A stretch of 64,000 bases of DNA from Bacteroidota bacterium (GCA_021815405.1 JAKAGV010000002.1:1-64000); one strand, 5' to 3'. Positions 53,735 to 64,000 are shown, counted from the first letter of the stretch. Numbers and translations are program-made. The notes: a model not told the origin generated them from the letters alone.

Positions 53735-55389
53735 TTTACCTCCTCTTCCAATTCATATTCATTTTGTTTGTATTCATAAGGTCCTTCAACTACTTGTGGA
53801 ATTTCTTCAAAGTTTTCTACCGTAGGCGGAGTAGCAACTTTCCATTCTAAAGTTTCGCCGCCCCAAATATTTTCTTCGGTAACTTTCTTCCCTTTTATAA
53901 TTGATACCAAAAGATTAATAAACATAATCAGCAATCCGGTAACTAAGATCCATGAACCGACTGTTGCGATAACATGATAAACCTGGTACTGCGGAAGATA
54001 ATGGTAAGACCTTCTCGGCATTCCTAGCCAGCCTAAAATTAAAAATGGGAAATAAAGAATGTTAAATCCCACAAAGGTTATCCAAAAGGCAACTTTTGCA
54101 ACCTTCTTGTTATACATTCTGCCAAACATTTTCGGCAACCAGTAATGAAGTGCGGCAAATAATCCGAATCCGGTTCCTCCGAACACTACATAATGAATGT
54201 GCCCGACAATGAAATATGTATCGGTCAAATAAAGATCAACATTCAATGCACCTTGAATAATTCCTGTTAAACCACCGATTGAAAATAGAAAAATAAATGC
54301 CAGTGCGTAAAGCAATGGTGGCTCAAGTTTGATTGAACCTTTATATAAGGTCGCAGTCCAGTTAAAGACTTTTATTGCGCTCGGAATTGCTACCAGGAAA
54401 GTAAGCAGGGAAAATACAAACTCAGCAGTGTTGCTCATGCCCGTTGCAAACATATGATGCGCCCACACCAGCGATCCGAATATTGCAATACCAAGGCTTG
54501 AATATGCGATAAATTTATACCCGAAAATTGTTCTCTGTGAGAACACAGGAACAACCTCGGATATTACCCCCATAGCTGGGACTATGATAATATAAACTGC
54601 CGGATGTGAATACATCCAAAACATATGCTGGAAAAGCAATGGATCGCCGCCAAGTGTCGGATCAAATATACCGACATGGAAAACTCTCTCAACAATAACC
54701 ATCAGCAAAGTTATTCCAACGATCGGAGTAACGATTACCTGGATCCATGAAGTTGCATATAAAGACCAGGCGAAGAGCGGCATCTTAAACCAGCCCATTC
54801 CCGGAGCTCTCATACGATGAATCGTTGTTAAGAAATTCAATCCGGTAAGGATAGATGAAAATCCAATTATAAAGACAGCTGCTAATGTGAAAATCATATT
54901 TGTGCCAGTACGAACGCTGTAAGGAATATAGAATGTCCAGCCGGTATCTGCAGCTCCTCCGGGAAGTACAAGTGAAAGAAGAATCATTGCACCGCCTATA
55001 ATATACAAGTACCAGGACAATAGATTAAGCCTTGGGAAAGCTACATCTTTCGCCCCAAGCATAATCGGTAAAAAGAAGTTGCCGAATACCGAAGGTATAA
55101 CAGGTATTACAACAATAAAAATCATTATTATACCGTGTACGGTAAAGAATTCGTTGTATGCCTGCGGTCCAACTATCGTACCTTGAGGAGTTAAGAGTTC
55201 CAGCCTGATCAAAAAACCTAACGTAACACCAACTGCAAAGAAGCTGAGTACTGTAATCATGTAAAGGATACCTATCCTTTTATGATCGGTAGACAGCAGC
55301 CATCCCCAAATGCCTTTATGTTTCCCTTGATAATCAAGGTAGTTAACATTGTGTTCGTTTTGGCTCAATGCTAAAGTTTCACCTGACAT
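53731..55389 (-). CDS. coxA: Cytochrome c oxidase subunit I, A2 type
   Basis: A 552-residue protein with about twelve or more helices. Heme and CuB ligands are seen in HGIIMIF, the His-Tyr pair of SHPAVY, AHHMF and GHIHYVVFG. The segment WMYSHPAVY has Tyr-Ser before HP and no Glu in the HPxVY position, the mark of A2-type oxidases such as that of Rhodothermus marinus, where the Tyr replaces the usual Glu of the D-channel. It overlaps coxC by 4 bases. Confidence 0.96.
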   Translation of the reverse strand: MSGETLALSQNEHNVNYLDYQGKHKGIWGWLLSTDHKRIGILYMITVLSFFAVGVTLGFLIRLELLTPQGTIVGPQAYNEFFTVHGIIMIFIVVIPVIPSVFGNFFLPIMLGAKDVAFPRLNLLSWYLYIIGGAMILLSLVLPGGAADTGWTFYIPYSVRTGTNMIFTLAAVFIIGFSSILTGLNFLTTIHRMRAPGMGWFKMPLFAWSLYATSWIQVIVTPIVGITLLMVIVERVFHVGIFDPTLGGDPLLFQHMFWMYSHPAVYIIIVPAMGVISEVVPVFSQRTIFGYKFIAYSSLGIAIFGSLVWAHHMFATGMSNTAEFVFSLLTFLVAIPSAIKVFNWTATLYKGSIKLEPPLLYALAFIFLFSIGGLTGIIQGALNVDLYLTDTYFIVGHIHYVVFGGTGFGLFAALHYWLPKMFGRMYNKKVAKVAFWITFVGFNILYFPFLILGWLGMPRRSYHYLPQYQVYHVIATVGSWILVTGLLIMFINLLVSIIKGKKVTEENIWGGETLEWKVATPPTVENFEEIPQVVEGPYEYKQNEYELEEEVK

Positions 55390-55428
55390 AAATTTTACCT
55401 TATTATATTACTCAACGCAAATTCTTAT

Positions 55429-56208
55429 TTATACCTGCTTCTTTGCAGGTTTACTTTTTTTAATTATCAATAAAGTTGTAACTACTGTAAATATTCCGAC
55501 AAAAAAGATTGTAAAAAACACATACAGATTACCTTTTTTTATTCCTAAACAAGTTTGAAGCACTCCTAAAACCCCAGGATTAACGTTGCTTTTGCCTGCG
55601 TCAATAACTGCCATTTGAAATTCAGACGGCAGAATTGTAAAATCACCGCGTCTATTATAACCTGGCTGAAGATAGCTGCAAATCTTTCCGTTCTTATCAA
55701 CAAAGACCAAAACACCTTTATGAACAATTATATTTCCGCTTCTGTAAAAATGAAATCCTACTGCATCAGTGATTTTTTTAATTGACAAACTATCACCAGT
55801 TAAAAACTTCCAGGATGAAGGATCAATTTTTTTATCTATTAGTCCGATCAGTTCATTTTTTTTCTGAGCTGCTATTTCGGGAGTTTCGTTTTGGTCAACA
55901 CTTATACATAAAATATTGTAATCTTTACCAGGAGTTAAATTAACCTTTCCTATTACATCTGAAATCTCACTCATCAACGGAGTACATATTCCGACACATC
56001 GGTAATAACCAAAATCAATTACAGTCGGTTTATTAATAATATTTTTTAAAAGGACTTTTTTACCAGTCGCATCTGTAAAATAAAGATTTAACGGGATGTA
56101 CTTCCCGGTATGAACAACAACTTCATCAGATTTATAATCATTCTTCTCAGCAAATCCGCTTGCTGAAATCAATATGAGGACTAATGATATTTGTATTATA
56201 GTTTTCAT
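55429..56208 (-). CDS. Sco1/SenC family copper-chaperone protein
   Basis: A 259-residue exported protein: signal peptide (about 1-20), thioredoxin-like domain with the copper motif CVGIC in YYRCVGICTPLM, a His in VGFHFYR, and an extra membrane helix near the C-terminus (about 230-252). Sco proteins deliver copper to the CuA site of subunit II. It lies 39 bases before coxA. Its neighbour upstream is a second Sco protein; the two have diverged. Confidence 0.92.
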   Translation of the reverse strand: MKTIIQISLVLILISASGFAEKNDYKSDEVVVHTGKYIPLNLYFTDATGKKVLLKNIINKPTVIDFGYYRCVGICTPLMSEISDVIGKVNLTPGKDYNILCISVDQNETPEIAAQKKNELIGLIDKKIDPSSWKFLTGDSLSIKKITDAVGFHFYRSGNIIVHKGVLVFVDKNGKICSYLQPGYNRRGDFTILPSEFQMAVIDAGKSNVNPGVLGVLQTCLGIKKGNLYVFFTIFFVGIFTVVTTLLIIKKSKPAKKQV

Positions 56209-56255
56209 TTATTGACTCATTGTCCGCAATTCAATGAATTTCAAATTTGTTAATC

Positions 56256-56291
56256 ATCTTAATCAAAACCTGATAAAGGATCGATTAAGAT
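56256..56291. repeat. Inverted repeat between the two Sco genes
   Basis: ATCTTAATC (56256-56264) pairs with GATTAAGAT (56283-56291) around an 18-base loop. The arms resemble those of the inverted repeat at 50983-51035. Confidence 0.45.
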
Positions 56292-56300
56292 TAAGATCTG

Positions 56301-57119
56301 TCAGCTATCTAAAGATTGTTTATTCTTCTTTGGTTTACGAACAATAAAAACAAATAATGCTGCAACAATTACCAAAATCCCAGCACCGGAAATTTTGAAC
56401 CAATCATTAACCATTGATTTATCTTCCGGCTGAGTGCCGTCAAAACAATATTCTGATTCATTTTCAATTACAGGTATAGCTTCGTTTTTGGAAGCTTCAA
56501 CAATTGCCATCTTAAAACTCATCGGGAGAATTCTGAGGTCTCCTGCTCCAATACCAGAATCGACATCTCCCGGTGTAATGTATCGGCAAATCTTTCCTTC
56601 CTTAGATACAAAAACAAGCATACCTGTATGAATATAAACGCCATTCCTATAATCGAAATTGAAGCCAACTGCTTTGGTCAATTTGCTAATTGAAGCACTA
56701 TCGCCTGTCAAAAATCTCCAGGCAGAATCGGGGACATCTGTTTTCAACAGATTCATTATTTGAGTTTTTTTATATGCAGCATCTTTAGGCAATTCTTCAG
56801 GATTAAAGCTCACAGTAATTAAATTGTAATCTTTACCAGGGACTAGATCAACTCTATTTACCACATCTGCAACATCAGTCATTATTGGTGTACAAATTCC
56901 ATTGCATTTATAGTAAGCAAGATCAATCACTGTCGGCTTTGTAATAAGATCTCCAAGCCTAACTTCTTTTCCATTCGAATCAAAGAACACTGCATTAAGA
57001 GGGATTTTACCTCCCAGCTTTTCAACAACTCCAATTTTTGTTTCCAAGTCTTTGGCAAGCACAATATTTACACTTACCAATAAAATAACCGCAATAAATA
57101 CCCCGGTTAATGTCTTCAT
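56301..57119 (-). CDS. Sco1/SenC family copper-chaperone protein
   Basis: A 272-residue exported protein with a signal peptide, a thioredoxin-like domain with the copper motif in YYKCNGICTPIM and a likely His ligand in KAVGFNFDYR-like wording (here Asn replaces the His of its paralogue, so the third ligand is uncertain). A C-terminal membrane helix is near 243-262. It lies 17 bases after the cytochrome c gene and 92 before the second Sco gene. The third-ligand change suggests a divided role in copper delivery. Confidence 0.88.
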   Translation of the reverse strand: MKTLTGVFIAVILLVSVNIVLAKDLETKIGVVEKLGGKIPLNAVFFDSNGKEVRLGDLITKPTVIDLAYYKCNGICTPIMTDVADVVNRVDLVPGKDYNLITVSFNPEELPKDAAYKKTQIMNLLKTDVPDSAWRFLTGDSASISKLTKAVGFNFDYRNGVYIHTGMLVFVSKEGKICRYITPGDVDSGIGAGDLRILPMSFKMAIVEASKNEAIPVIENESEYCFDGTQPEDKSMVNDWFKISGAGILVIVAALFVFIVRKPKKNKQSLDS

Positions 57120-57136
57120 TTCTCAAACCATTAAAG

Positions 57137-58096
57137 TTAAAATAACTTATTCATGTAATTGTAAAATGTATCCCAGTCAGAATTCGAGAGCCAATGAACC
57201 TTGTAATTAAATCCATCCTGTCCAAGTTCATCAACAATTAAATCGACAAAAGCTTTTTCGTTATTATGCCAAACATCGGTTGAGCTAAGCATCGTAAGAG
57301 CTCTTACTTTGTCATCAACAACTTTGTTAAAAATATCTGCGCCGGTTCCCGGATCGCCGGCAATCTGTCTCATAACATCCATTATCTTTTGATATCTCGC
57401 ATTTCCATCTTGTTCAACAAGAACCATTGCATCCTTGATTGGAATTTGTCCTGGGTTAGTTTGTCCAGATGCAGTATCATTTGAACTTTGTCCGCCGATT
57501 GAAAGTTTAAATTTTTCAGCAAGCGCAGTCAAATCTTGTTTAGAATCCTGCGGAGGATTGGGAACAAAGGTTTTTCTAATATATTGAGCCAAAGCAAGTT
57601 TATCTTCTGGAGTAAAAGTATCGAAAGCAACCATTGCGCTTCCTTTTATACCTTCAGAAAGAGTTGTGAAGATTCCGGATATTTTTGGTCCGTTAATCCA
57701 TCCTTGCAGACTTGTAAAATTTCTCGGCTTTGGTACAAGTGCGCCTGCAGCAATTCCGTCTCCTTTGCCATTCGCACCGTGACACGAAACGCAATTAGCA
57801 GTAAACAGCGCTTTACCTTTTGCAACCATTTCATCGCTTGATTGACTTAAGGTAAAAATATTTACCGCAGGTGCTGTACTAGGTTTTATTAATGGTAAAT
57901 CCGGAACAACTGTTGATGAGTCTACTATACTCGGCGAAATAAGATTATTACCGACTTTATTAATATTGTTAATATAAAAGACACCGATACCCACACCTAT
58001 AATTAATATGTAAGGATAAATTAAAGCAAGAATTTTAACCGGGTGTTCTTTCAGGTCGGCTAACAAATTCTTCTTTTCATTTCCAGTGTTACTCAT
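57137..58096 (-). CDS. Membrane-anchored monoheme cytochrome c
   Basis: A 319-residue protein with an N-terminal helix (about 22-44) and a cytochrome c domain: heme motif CVSCH at Cys102-Cys105-His106 and a likely axial Met155 (KGSAMVAFD). After it comes an unmatched C-terminal part of about 140 residues, mostly helical. It follows the ActF gene by 26 bases, so it probably accepts electrons from alternative complex III and hands them to the oxidase. Confidence 0.9.
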   Translation of the reverse strand: MSNTGNEKKNLLADLKEHPVKILALIYPYILIIGVGIGVFYINNINKVGNNLISPSIVDSSTVVPDLPLIKPSTAPAVNIFTLSQSSDEMVAKGKALFTANCVSCHGANGKGDGIAAGALVPKPRNFTSLQGWINGPKISGIFTTLSEGIKGSAMVAFDTFTPEDKLALAQYIRKTFVPNPPQDSKQDLTALAEKFKLSIGGQSSNDTASGQTNPGQIPIKDAMVLVEQDGNARYQKIMDVMRQIAGDPGTGADIFNKVVDDKVRALTMLSSTDVWHNNEKAFVDLIVDELGQDGFNYKVHWLSNSDWDTFYNYMNKLF

Positions 58097-58122
58097 AATT
58101 TCTTTCTTTATCCTTCTTTTTA

Positions 58123-59337
58123 TTAGAGATGAAAATCCCAGCTTCGTTTCAGCTTTGGATCACCGATTGGCAGTAGGTTGTGTTTTTTAGCTAAAGTAGT
58201 GAACAGTACTATTATTAAGCCAACTGCCGCAATTGGAAAAGCAAAGTCAGTAAATCTGAACGAATACGTAAATCCATTATTAACCATGCTTGGCATTACA
58301 AGCCAATAAGAATCAAGGTATTGGGTAGCAATAATCCAGATAGATGCAAAGATTAAAATTTTCGGATTCGTCTTTGAACTTCGCGGAATCAATATTATAA
58401 ACGGAACAATAAAATGTGCAATTACTAGAAATAACGACACATACTTCCATCCACCAACCCAGCGATGAACATAATAAATTATTTCATCCGGTAAATTACC
58501 GTACCATTGAAGCATGTACTGCGCAAAAGCTATATAAGCCCAGAAAACAGTGAATGCAAACATCCAAGTACCAAGACTATAATAATGGTCTTTCTTAATT
58601 TTTGTACTAAGATAACCCTTTTCTGTAAGCAGCACCGATGCCAGTGTCACAACTGCAAATCCGACCCAGGCTGCATCTGCAAAAATATATACTCCGAAAA
58701 TTGTTGAATACCATTTCGGAACCATACTCATTAGCCAGTCAAATGAAAATAGTGAAATCGTAAAACCGAAAACCGGGATGAAAGCTACAGATAGTTTTAT
58801 GTTTGTAGTTGTTAGGTTTTGGTCAAGTGATAAATCCTGCTTCCTTGAATTCCTAATAATTAAATGATAAAACAACCACCAGATTAAAATTATTACCACG
58901 TCTCTTATTATGAAAAACGGAACGTTTAAATAATTCATTCGTGTCTGCCACACTTTATCATGAGCAACAACCTCAGGATTCATCCACACAAACAAATTCT
59001 TCATGCTTAAGAATAATGGAATAAGCAAGATTAAAAGAAACGGTACCGAAGAAGCAAACAGCTCGCTCACTCTTCTGAATGGAACACTCCAAACAGCGCC
59101 CGCTGCATATTCCATGGAAACAAGAAATAATGCACCAATCCCTATGCAAAGAAGAAAAATATAACCTGCTAAATAACCGAATGAAGCTCTTGCCGGATCC
59201 AGCTTATAACTTACTATACTTAAGGCAATACCAACAATTAATAAAATATAACCCCAGGTACTAAGACTTTTTGGTAATTCTTTTTTTATATATCCGGCAT
59301 TTTCAGCAAGCCGTATGTTAGATTCAGTTTGAGGCAT
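58123..59337 (-). CDS. actF: Alternative complex III subunit ActF (NrfD-like membrane subunit)
   Basis: A 404-residue protein with about ten membrane helices, the second NrfD-like quinol-site subunit of ACIII. It shares WVGGWKYVSLFLV and WIIATQYLDSYWLVMPS with known ActF from memory. It overlaps the ActD-ActE gene by 14 bases, indicating coupled translation. Together with ActC it would form the membrane core that oxidises menaquinol. The GTLAKKH-like C-terminus is cytoplasmic. Confidence 0.9.
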   Translation of the reverse strand: MPQTESNIRLAENAGYIKKELPKSLSTWGYILLIVGIALSIVSYKLDPARASFGYLAGYIFLLCIGIGALFLVSMEYAAGAVWSVPFRRVSELFASSVPFLLILLIPLFLSMKNLFVWMNPEVVAHDKVWQTRMNYLNVPFFIIRDVVIILIWWLFYHLIIRNSRKQDLSLDQNLTTTNIKLSVAFIPVFGFTISLFSFDWLMSMVPKWYSTIFGVYIFADAAWVGFAVVTLASVLLTEKGYLSTKIKKDHYYSLGTWMFAFTVFWAYIAFAQYMLQWYGNLPDEIIYYVHRWVGGWKYVSLFLVIAHFIVPFIILIPRSSKTNPKILIFASIWIIATQYLDSYWLVMPSMVNNGFTYSFRFTDFAFPIAAVGLIIVLFTTLAKKHNLLPIGDPKLKRSWDFHL

Positions 59338-60499
59338 TGCCAGACTCCTTATTTATCTCACTTATCGCAGAGAAGTCCGATGGTTTTGGATTCTGTGCTC
59401 TCTGCAAAACTCTTATATAATTAATAATCGCCCACCTCTCATCTCTTGTTGTTTGATATGCGTATGATGGCATTATTCCGTTCTGACCATTTGTAATTAT
59501 GTTATAAATCTTCCCATCGCTAAAGCCTATAACTCTTGCAGAATGAAGTGTTGGTCCGGGAGGGAAAAATCCGCGAAGCCTGCTTTTACCCTCGCCGTAG
59601 TTACCGTGGCAAGGACTGCAATAAGTTAAAAACTTTTCCTGTCCCAGTTTCAAAACTTTTTGAGTTGGAAGCAAAGGATTTGAATAAAATTCATTTGTAT
59701 CGGTTACACCAGTAAAAGCATACGGAATAAATCCTCGAGCAATAGTTCCTTTAACCGGCTCGCGCATCTCCCGCTTATCATAAAAGAATGTGCTTTCGTA
59801 TTGAGCAATACCTTTATTTTGATGTTCCATAAAACTGAACGGAGGTAAATACATCAATTTGTTCAAAGTAACATAAGTGCTAACTGAAGTAATAATTGCA
59901 ATTATTATCAGAAAGACAACAAATCTCGGCTGGAAAACTTTGAATTCCTTTTGCTCAGGATAAAAAATCCGCTCAATATTTTTTCCACCTAATGATCGCA
60001 GCAACTCATTTACTTTATTCTCGTCAAATTGAGGATCTTCGGATTCGATTACAACGCCGTATTTATCAGAAGTAACATTCCTCATATAATTTGAATCATG
60101 CAGAGGATGAGAATTAAACGGAAGATTAAAAACAACAGCAATCATTGCAATAAAAGTTGAAAGTACAGCATTTAGTACTGTAAATTCAAATGTAATAGGA
60201 ACGAATGCCGGTAGAGGAAAATATGGTTTACCTCCGATTACCAGTGGATAGTTTACTGCTAAAGTCCACCACATAAAGAAAAGAATAAAAGAAGCACCGA
60301 AGAAGCCGAAAAACAAAGTAACGTAACCAAGCTTCGAAGATTTCAGCTTCATTGCTTTATCAATTCCGTGAATCGGATATGGTGTATTCACGTCATAATT
60401 TTTATAACCGGCATTGTTTACTGTCTTCGCCGCTTTTAAAATCTCATCCGGAGTATCGAATAAAGCAGCTACACCGAATAATTTTTTTCCATCATTCAT
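59324..60499 (-). CDS. Fused ActD (DUF3341) and ActE cytochrome c subunit
   Basis: A protein of 391 residues from Met at 60499. ACGGAGAAAATCAAC lies just upstream, and this start overlaps actC by 8 bases; a start 13 codons earlier is open but unlikely. The first part (about 1-180) is the ActD plan: a small ferredoxin-like domain then two helices (58-80, 104-125). A third helix (193-209) leads into a monoheme cytochrome c with CSPCH (Cys294-Cys297-His298) and axial Met343 (GIMPSYAY). ActD and ActE are separate genes in Rhodothermus, so this looks like a fusion. Confidence 0.85.
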   Translation of the reverse strand: MNDGKKLFGVAALFDTPDEILKAAKTVNNAGYKNYDVNTPYPIHGIDKAMKLKSSKLGYVTLFFGFFGASFILFFMWWTLAVNYPLVIGGKPYFPLPAFVPITFEFTVLNAVLSTFIAMIAVVFNLPFNSHPLHDSNYMRNVTSDKYGVVIESEDPQFDENKVNELLRSLGGKNIERIFYPEQKEFKVFQPRFVVFLIIIAIITSVSTYVTLNKLMYLPPFSFMEHQNKGIAQYESTFFYDKREMREPVKGTIARGFIPYAFTGVTDTNEFYSNPLLPTQKVLKLGQEKFLTYCSPCHGNYGEGKSRLRGFFPPGPTLHSARVIGFSDGKIYNIITNGQNGIMPSYAYQTTRDERWAIINYIRVLQRAQNPKPSDFSAISEINKESGNASN

Positions 60500-61865
60500 G
60501 TTGATTTTCTCCGTGAGAAGGTTGAGCACCTGGCACAATTGATTTTATTTCAGCAAGTGAAACCACTGGCAGTGTTCGGGCAAAAAGAAGAACTAATGTA
60601 AAAAATAATCCGAAGCTGCCAAATAAAATTCCCATATCCACTAATGTTGGTTTATAGTAATGCCAGCTCGACGGCAGGAAATCTCTGCTTAACGACGCAA
60701 CAATTATAACAAAACGTTCAAACCACATTCCGACATTTACCAGTATTACGATTACCAAAGTTATTGGAACAGAACGGCGAATCTTCTTAAACCAGAAAAG
60801 CTGTGGGAAGAAAACGTTGCAGCTTACCATTATCCAGTAGCCCCAAGCGTAAGGACCAAAGGCTCTGTTTAAGGTTGTAAATAATTCAACTGGCGAACCA
60901 CTGTACCAAGCCATAAACCATTCGATGATGTACGCATAACCTACCATAGAACCGGTAAGAAGTATTATCTTATTCATCTTTTCAAGATGGTCAAGAGTTA
61001 TTATATGTTCCATATCGAAAATTTTTCGAATAAAAATTAGAACAGTACTTACCATCGCAAAGCCGGAAAAGATTGCGCCAGCTACAAAATATGGTGGAAA
61101 AATAGTTGAGTGCCAACCTGGAATTATTGCAGCAGCAAAATCCCAACTTACAACGGTGTGAACAGAAAGTACAAGTGGTGTTGCAAGACCAGCTAATATC
61201 ATATATACTTTTTCATAATGCTGCCATTGGCGGCTCGAGTTTCTCCATCCGAGACTGAAGACAGAATAAATTGTCTTTCTTATTTTGTTAGTTGTTCTAT
61301 CACGAAGAGTTGCAAAGTCTGGAATCAATCCAACGTACCAGAACACCAGAGATACTGTAAAGTAAGTTGAAACTGCAAAGACGTCCCAAACCAAAGGTGA
61401 AATGAAATTTGGCCACATTACGTGTTGGTTCGGATAAGGGATCAAATATCCGGCAAGCCAGGGACGACCTGTATGAATAATCGGGAATATACCGGCGCAC
61501 ATAACAGCAAAGATTGTCATGGCTTCTGCAAAGCGTGCAATTCCGTTTCTCCACTGCTGTCTTAGCAAATACAATATCGCTGAGATTAGAGTTCCCGCAT
61601 GTCCTATACCAATCCAGAAAACGAAATTTGTTATATCAAACGCCCAGGCAACAGGCTGGTTGTTGCCCCACATTCCGATTCCATAATAAAATGTAATTCC
61701 GATACAGATTGCGCCAATAATTAGAAGACTAGTAGTAATCGCTAAAACAATTTGATATTTTCTCGACGGTTTTGTAACCATCGGTTTAATGATAATTTCA
61801 TCAAGCTCCTTGAGTGGAGGATTTCCCTCTATCGCTGCAAGCTCAAGTGAATAATCAATCGCCAC
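60492..61865 (-). CDS. actC: Alternative complex III subunit ActC (NrfD-like)
   Basis: A 457-residue polytopic protein with ten or so helices. [37 protein letters not shown] and [10 protein letters not shown] are the NrfD family blocks near the quinol site. It is the other membrane subunit of ACIII. The start is GTG at 61865 with a strong GGAGG site; this G is also the last base of the ActB stop codon, so the reading frames are adjoining by one shared base. Confidence 0.92.
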   Translation of the reverse strand: MAIDYSLELAAIEGNPPLKELDEIIIKPMVTKPSRKYQIVLAITTSLLIIGAICIGITFYYGIGMWGNNQPVAWAFDITNFVFWIGIGHAGTLISAILYLLRQQWRNGIARFAEAMTIFAVMCAGIFPIIHTGRPWLAGYLIPYPNQHVMWPNFISPLVWDVFAVSTYFTVSLVFWYVGLIPDFATLRDRTTNKIRKTIYSVFSLGWRNSSRQWQHYEKVYMILAGLATPLVLSVHTVVSWDFAAAIIPGWHSTIFPPYFVAGAIFSGFAMVSTVLIFIRKIFDMEHIITLDHLEKMNKIILLTGSMVGYAYIIEWFMAWYSGSPVELFTTLNRAFGPYAWGYWIMVSCNVFFPQLFWFKKIRRSVPITLVIVILVNVGMWFERFVIIVASLSRDFLPSSWHYYKPTLVDMGILFGSFGLFFTLVLLFARTLPVVSLAEIKSIVPGAQPSHGENQHE

Positions 61866-64000
61866 TATGCTACCTCCGTTTCAGTGTTTCTTAATTTAGC
61901 AAGATAAGTTACATTGGGCTTCGTATTTAGATCCTCCAAAACATAATAAGCAAGTTCATGGTTTCTATATTTGTGAATAATGGAATTCTTATCGTTCTCA
62001 TCTCCAAACATTATTGCGTTTGTATTGCATGCTTCTTGACATGCAGTTTTAACGTCCGATCCTTTGAACTCACGATGTTCTTCAATTGCCAGCGAACGGG
62101 CATCCATAATTCTCTGAATACAGAATGTGCATTTCTCCATAACACCGCGGGACCTTACTGTTACCTCAGGATTTGCAGCTAAACTAAATAACTGGCTCTG
62201 CTGGAAATGATCTTTAAAATGATCTCTATAATTGAAGAAATTGAATCGCCTAACTTTGTAAGGACAGTTGTTTGAACAGTATCTGGTTCCTACACAACGG
62301 TTGTAAATCATCTGATTTAATCCATCCGGGCTGTGTGTTGTTGCGGCAACCGGGCAAACATTTTCGCATGGCGCATTGTCGCACTGCTGACACAACATTA
62401 ACTGGTTGCTTACAGTTGGTTCTTCGATAGTTCCTGAATAATAACGATCAACCCGAAGCCATTGCATTTCCCTGCTAACCAATACTTGGTCCTTACCGAC
62501 TATCGGAATATTATTTTCGGATACACAAGCAATGACACAATCACCGCATCCAATGCATTTATTTAAATCGACAACCATCCCCCACTTAACACCCGGATAA
62601 GGATGCTTATGGTATAATGATTCTTCTTCGTTTGGTTTAGGCGCGTTTAAGAAATTTGGATCCTTCTTATATTCTTCGACTGTACCTTCTTGAATAATTT
62701 TTCGCTTCTGAGCAACGTTCGTTGTCAATTCATTGTCGAACAAATGATGTTCCATTGTTGAAGCAAGTTTGTAACTTCCACTTCCTTTAGTAATATTTGA
62801 CCCTTCGTATATCCAAGGAGAGAAGTCTCCAGCTTTACTCATAAGAACACTCGCATCAAATCCAACACCGGTACCAACAATTCCAACAACTTTTCTTCCG
62901 AAGCCAAGCTCAATAGTTACCGTATTATCTGCAGCTCCTGGTTGAATGAAAGCAGGAATTTCCAATTTTCGATTTCCAACTTGAATGGAAATAAAATCTC
63001 CATCATCAACATTTAAGCTTTTTGCAGTTTTATTTGAAATAGCCGCATAATTGTCCCAAGTTATTTTAGAAACCGGATGCGGAAGTTCAAGCATCCAGCC
63101 GTTGTTTAAAAATTTTCCGTCCCCGGCTTGATAACTTTCTCTTAACGCGACAACAAAACCTGAATGATTACTGGAAGGTTTTGGTAAACTATTGCCGGCA
63201 GATTTATCAAAGCTTCCAAGACTTGGTACAGATTCTTCAAAAATCACTACTCCGTCATGAAGAGCAGCATTCCAGAACTCAGTAAAATTCATTTTTGAAT
63301 TTATTCCGGGATAAATATTCTGTTCCCAGTTGTTCTTCAAATAATTATGATAGATTTGGTCATCATAAACTACCGGTTTGCCTTTAAGCCAGGTAAGAAG
63401 AATAACTTCTTTCTGTCTTGTATCGAAGATAGGATCGATAACAGGCTGCTGCATTGAATAAAATCCGCTTCTCGGTTTAAAATCACCCCAGGATTCAAAG
63501 TCATGATTGATAGGAAGAATATAATTACCTAAAGCAGAAGAATCATTCTTACTTCCTACCATGCTGATTATCATCGGAACTTTTTTAACTGCATCGGTAT
63601 AACTAAAATCTTTCGGCAGATGATAGACCGGATCAGAATCATAATGAATAACAACAGCAACATTACCAGAATTAATATCCTGAACGAGTCTGGCTATATC
63701 ATCTTTTGACGTCAAAGATAAAACCGGTGTTTCAGCAGCATCAGTTCTATAAAGCTTGGTATTGCTCAAAGCCTCATTCAAAATATTTGCCGCAACATGT
63801 ACTTCCTCAGGCAAAGTTCTTCCAGGATAAACCAATGAAGAGCCTTGATTTTTAATTAAATCTTTAACAAGAAGATTAAGTCTATTTTTTGAAACTGAAT
63901 ATTTTTGTGCAAACGAATCAAGAGAATAGCCGCTGTAAGCCTGACTGCCAGCAGGAATGCTGATTCCTTTTTTATCAAGTTCATTTAAAAGGCTCAGTAC
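61865..64000 (-). CDS. actB: Alternative complex III subunit ActB, partial (window edge)
   Basis: The frame is open to the right end of the window, so only the C-terminal 711 or so residues are visible. The first part corresponds to the molybdopterin-oxidoreductase-like domain (without a cofactor site that I can see). The last third is a ferredoxin-like domain with four clusters of Cys: [38 protein letters not shown] and CTFCIQRI with CQEAC. These hold three [4Fe-4S] and one [3Fe-4S] centres in known ActB. It is exposed to the periplasm and works with ActA (not in the window). Confidence 0.93.
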   Translation of the reverse strand, partial: VLSLLNELDKKGISIPAGSQAYSGYSLDSFAQKYSVSKNRLNLLVKDLIKNQGSSLVYPGRTLPEEVHVAANILNEALSNTKLYRTDAAETPVLSLTSKDDIARLVQDINSGNVAVVIHYDSDPVYHLPKDFSYTDAVKKVPMIISMVGSKNDSSALGNYILPINHDFESWGDFKPRSGFYSMQQPVIDPIFDTRQKEVILLTWLKGKPVVYDDQIYHNYLKNNWEQNIYPGINSKMNFTEFWNAALHDGVVIFEESVPSLGSFDKSAGNSLPKPSSNHSGFVVALRESYQAGDGKFLNNGWMLELPHPVSKITWDNYAAISNKTAKSLNVDDGDFISIQVGNRKLEIPAFIQPGAADNTVTIELGFGRKVVGIVGTGVGFDASVLMSKAGDFSPWIYEGSNITKGSGSYKLASTMEHHLFDNELTTNVAQKRKIIQEGTVEEYKKDPNFLNAPKPNEEESLYHKHPYPGVKWGMVVDLNKCIGCGDCVIACVSENNIPIVGKDQVLVSREMQWLRVDRYYSGTIEEPTVSNQLMLCQQCDNAPCENVCPVAATTHSPDGLNQMIYNRCVGTRYCSNNCPYKVRRFNFFNYRDHFKDHFQQSQLFSLAANPEVTVRSRGVMEKCTFCIQRIMDARSLAIEEHREFKGSDVKTACQEACNTNAIMFGDENDKNSIIHKYRNHELAYYVLEDLNTKPNVTYLAKLRNTETEVA

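Noticed and set aside
60500-60538. Thirteen-codon extension of the ActD-ActE protein
   Set aside because: It would overlap actC by 47 bases and lacks a ribosome site, whereas the Met at 60499 has a good one.

Overview
The window is AT-rich bacterial DNA from the Bacteroidota/Chlorobiota/Ignavibacteriota branch, most likely an Ignavibacteria-type organism. This rests on several features read in the sequence: a gingipain-family (C25) peptidase with a type IX secretion C-terminal domain, a tricorn protease homologue, an alternative complex III locus beside an A2-type cytochrome oxidase, and many TTG starts. The taxon is inferred; no rRNA gene is present.

Layout. 1-10.5 kb is gene-poor accessory DNA. 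It holds a tricorn protease, an alpha/beta hydrolase, a single-domain response regulator, an unrecognised 236-aa protein and a radical SAM protein. They are separated by long spacers containing five of the six copies of a palindromic element (the sixth is near 48.2 kb) and several tracts with 11-nt periodicity. 10.7-16.4 kb (minus strand) carries tRNA-Phe, a secreted esterase, ornithine carbamoyltransferase with a perfect ARG-box sequence upstream, a cyclic-2,3-diphosphoglycerate-synthetase-like GTPase, and glmS. 16.4-39.8 kb is a long minus-strand envelope polysaccharide locus. It has export/length-control genes (Wza-like, Wzz-like), a UDP-xylose synthase, a flippase, a GT9, a Wzy/WaaL-like polymerase or ligase, GT4 and GT2 enzymes, a PglE-like aminotransferase, a PglC-like initiating transferase, a PglF/CapD-like dehydratase, a Wzi-like barrel and a 1910-residue PorU-like peptidase. 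Two decayed genes (a DegT aminotransferase and a GT2) lie inside it and can be read only with frame changes. 38.9-42.8 kb adds ftsX, two lipoproteins, a methyltransferase, recR and ybaB.

42.9-48.1 kb is a plus-strand operon behind a near-consensus sigma-70 promoter. It mixes purine synthesis (a degenerate PurC-like protein, PurS, PurQ), phospholipid synthesis (Psd, PssA), two tandem TatA genes and GatA. 48.5-49.3 kb is a lone alpha/beta hydrolase. 49.6-64 kb (minus strand) is one respiratory block: alternative complex III (ActB cut by the window edge, ActC, a fused ActD-ActE, ActF), a membrane-anchored cytochrome c, two Sco assembly proteins, CoxA, CoxC, CoxD, CoxB, heme O synthase and a membrane protein ending in a cytochrome c domain. 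Together these would carry electrons from quinol through c-type hemes to oxygen.

Most likely to reward a second look: the palindromic element family with concerted arm changes; the exact 11-nt-register array next to the 236-aa gene; the ArgF/GTPase pair with its ARG box; the PurC-like protein lacking signature residues; the ActD-ActE fusion; and the two pseudogenes in the polysaccharide locus. I found no clear CRISPR array, transposase, integrase or complete new defence system.
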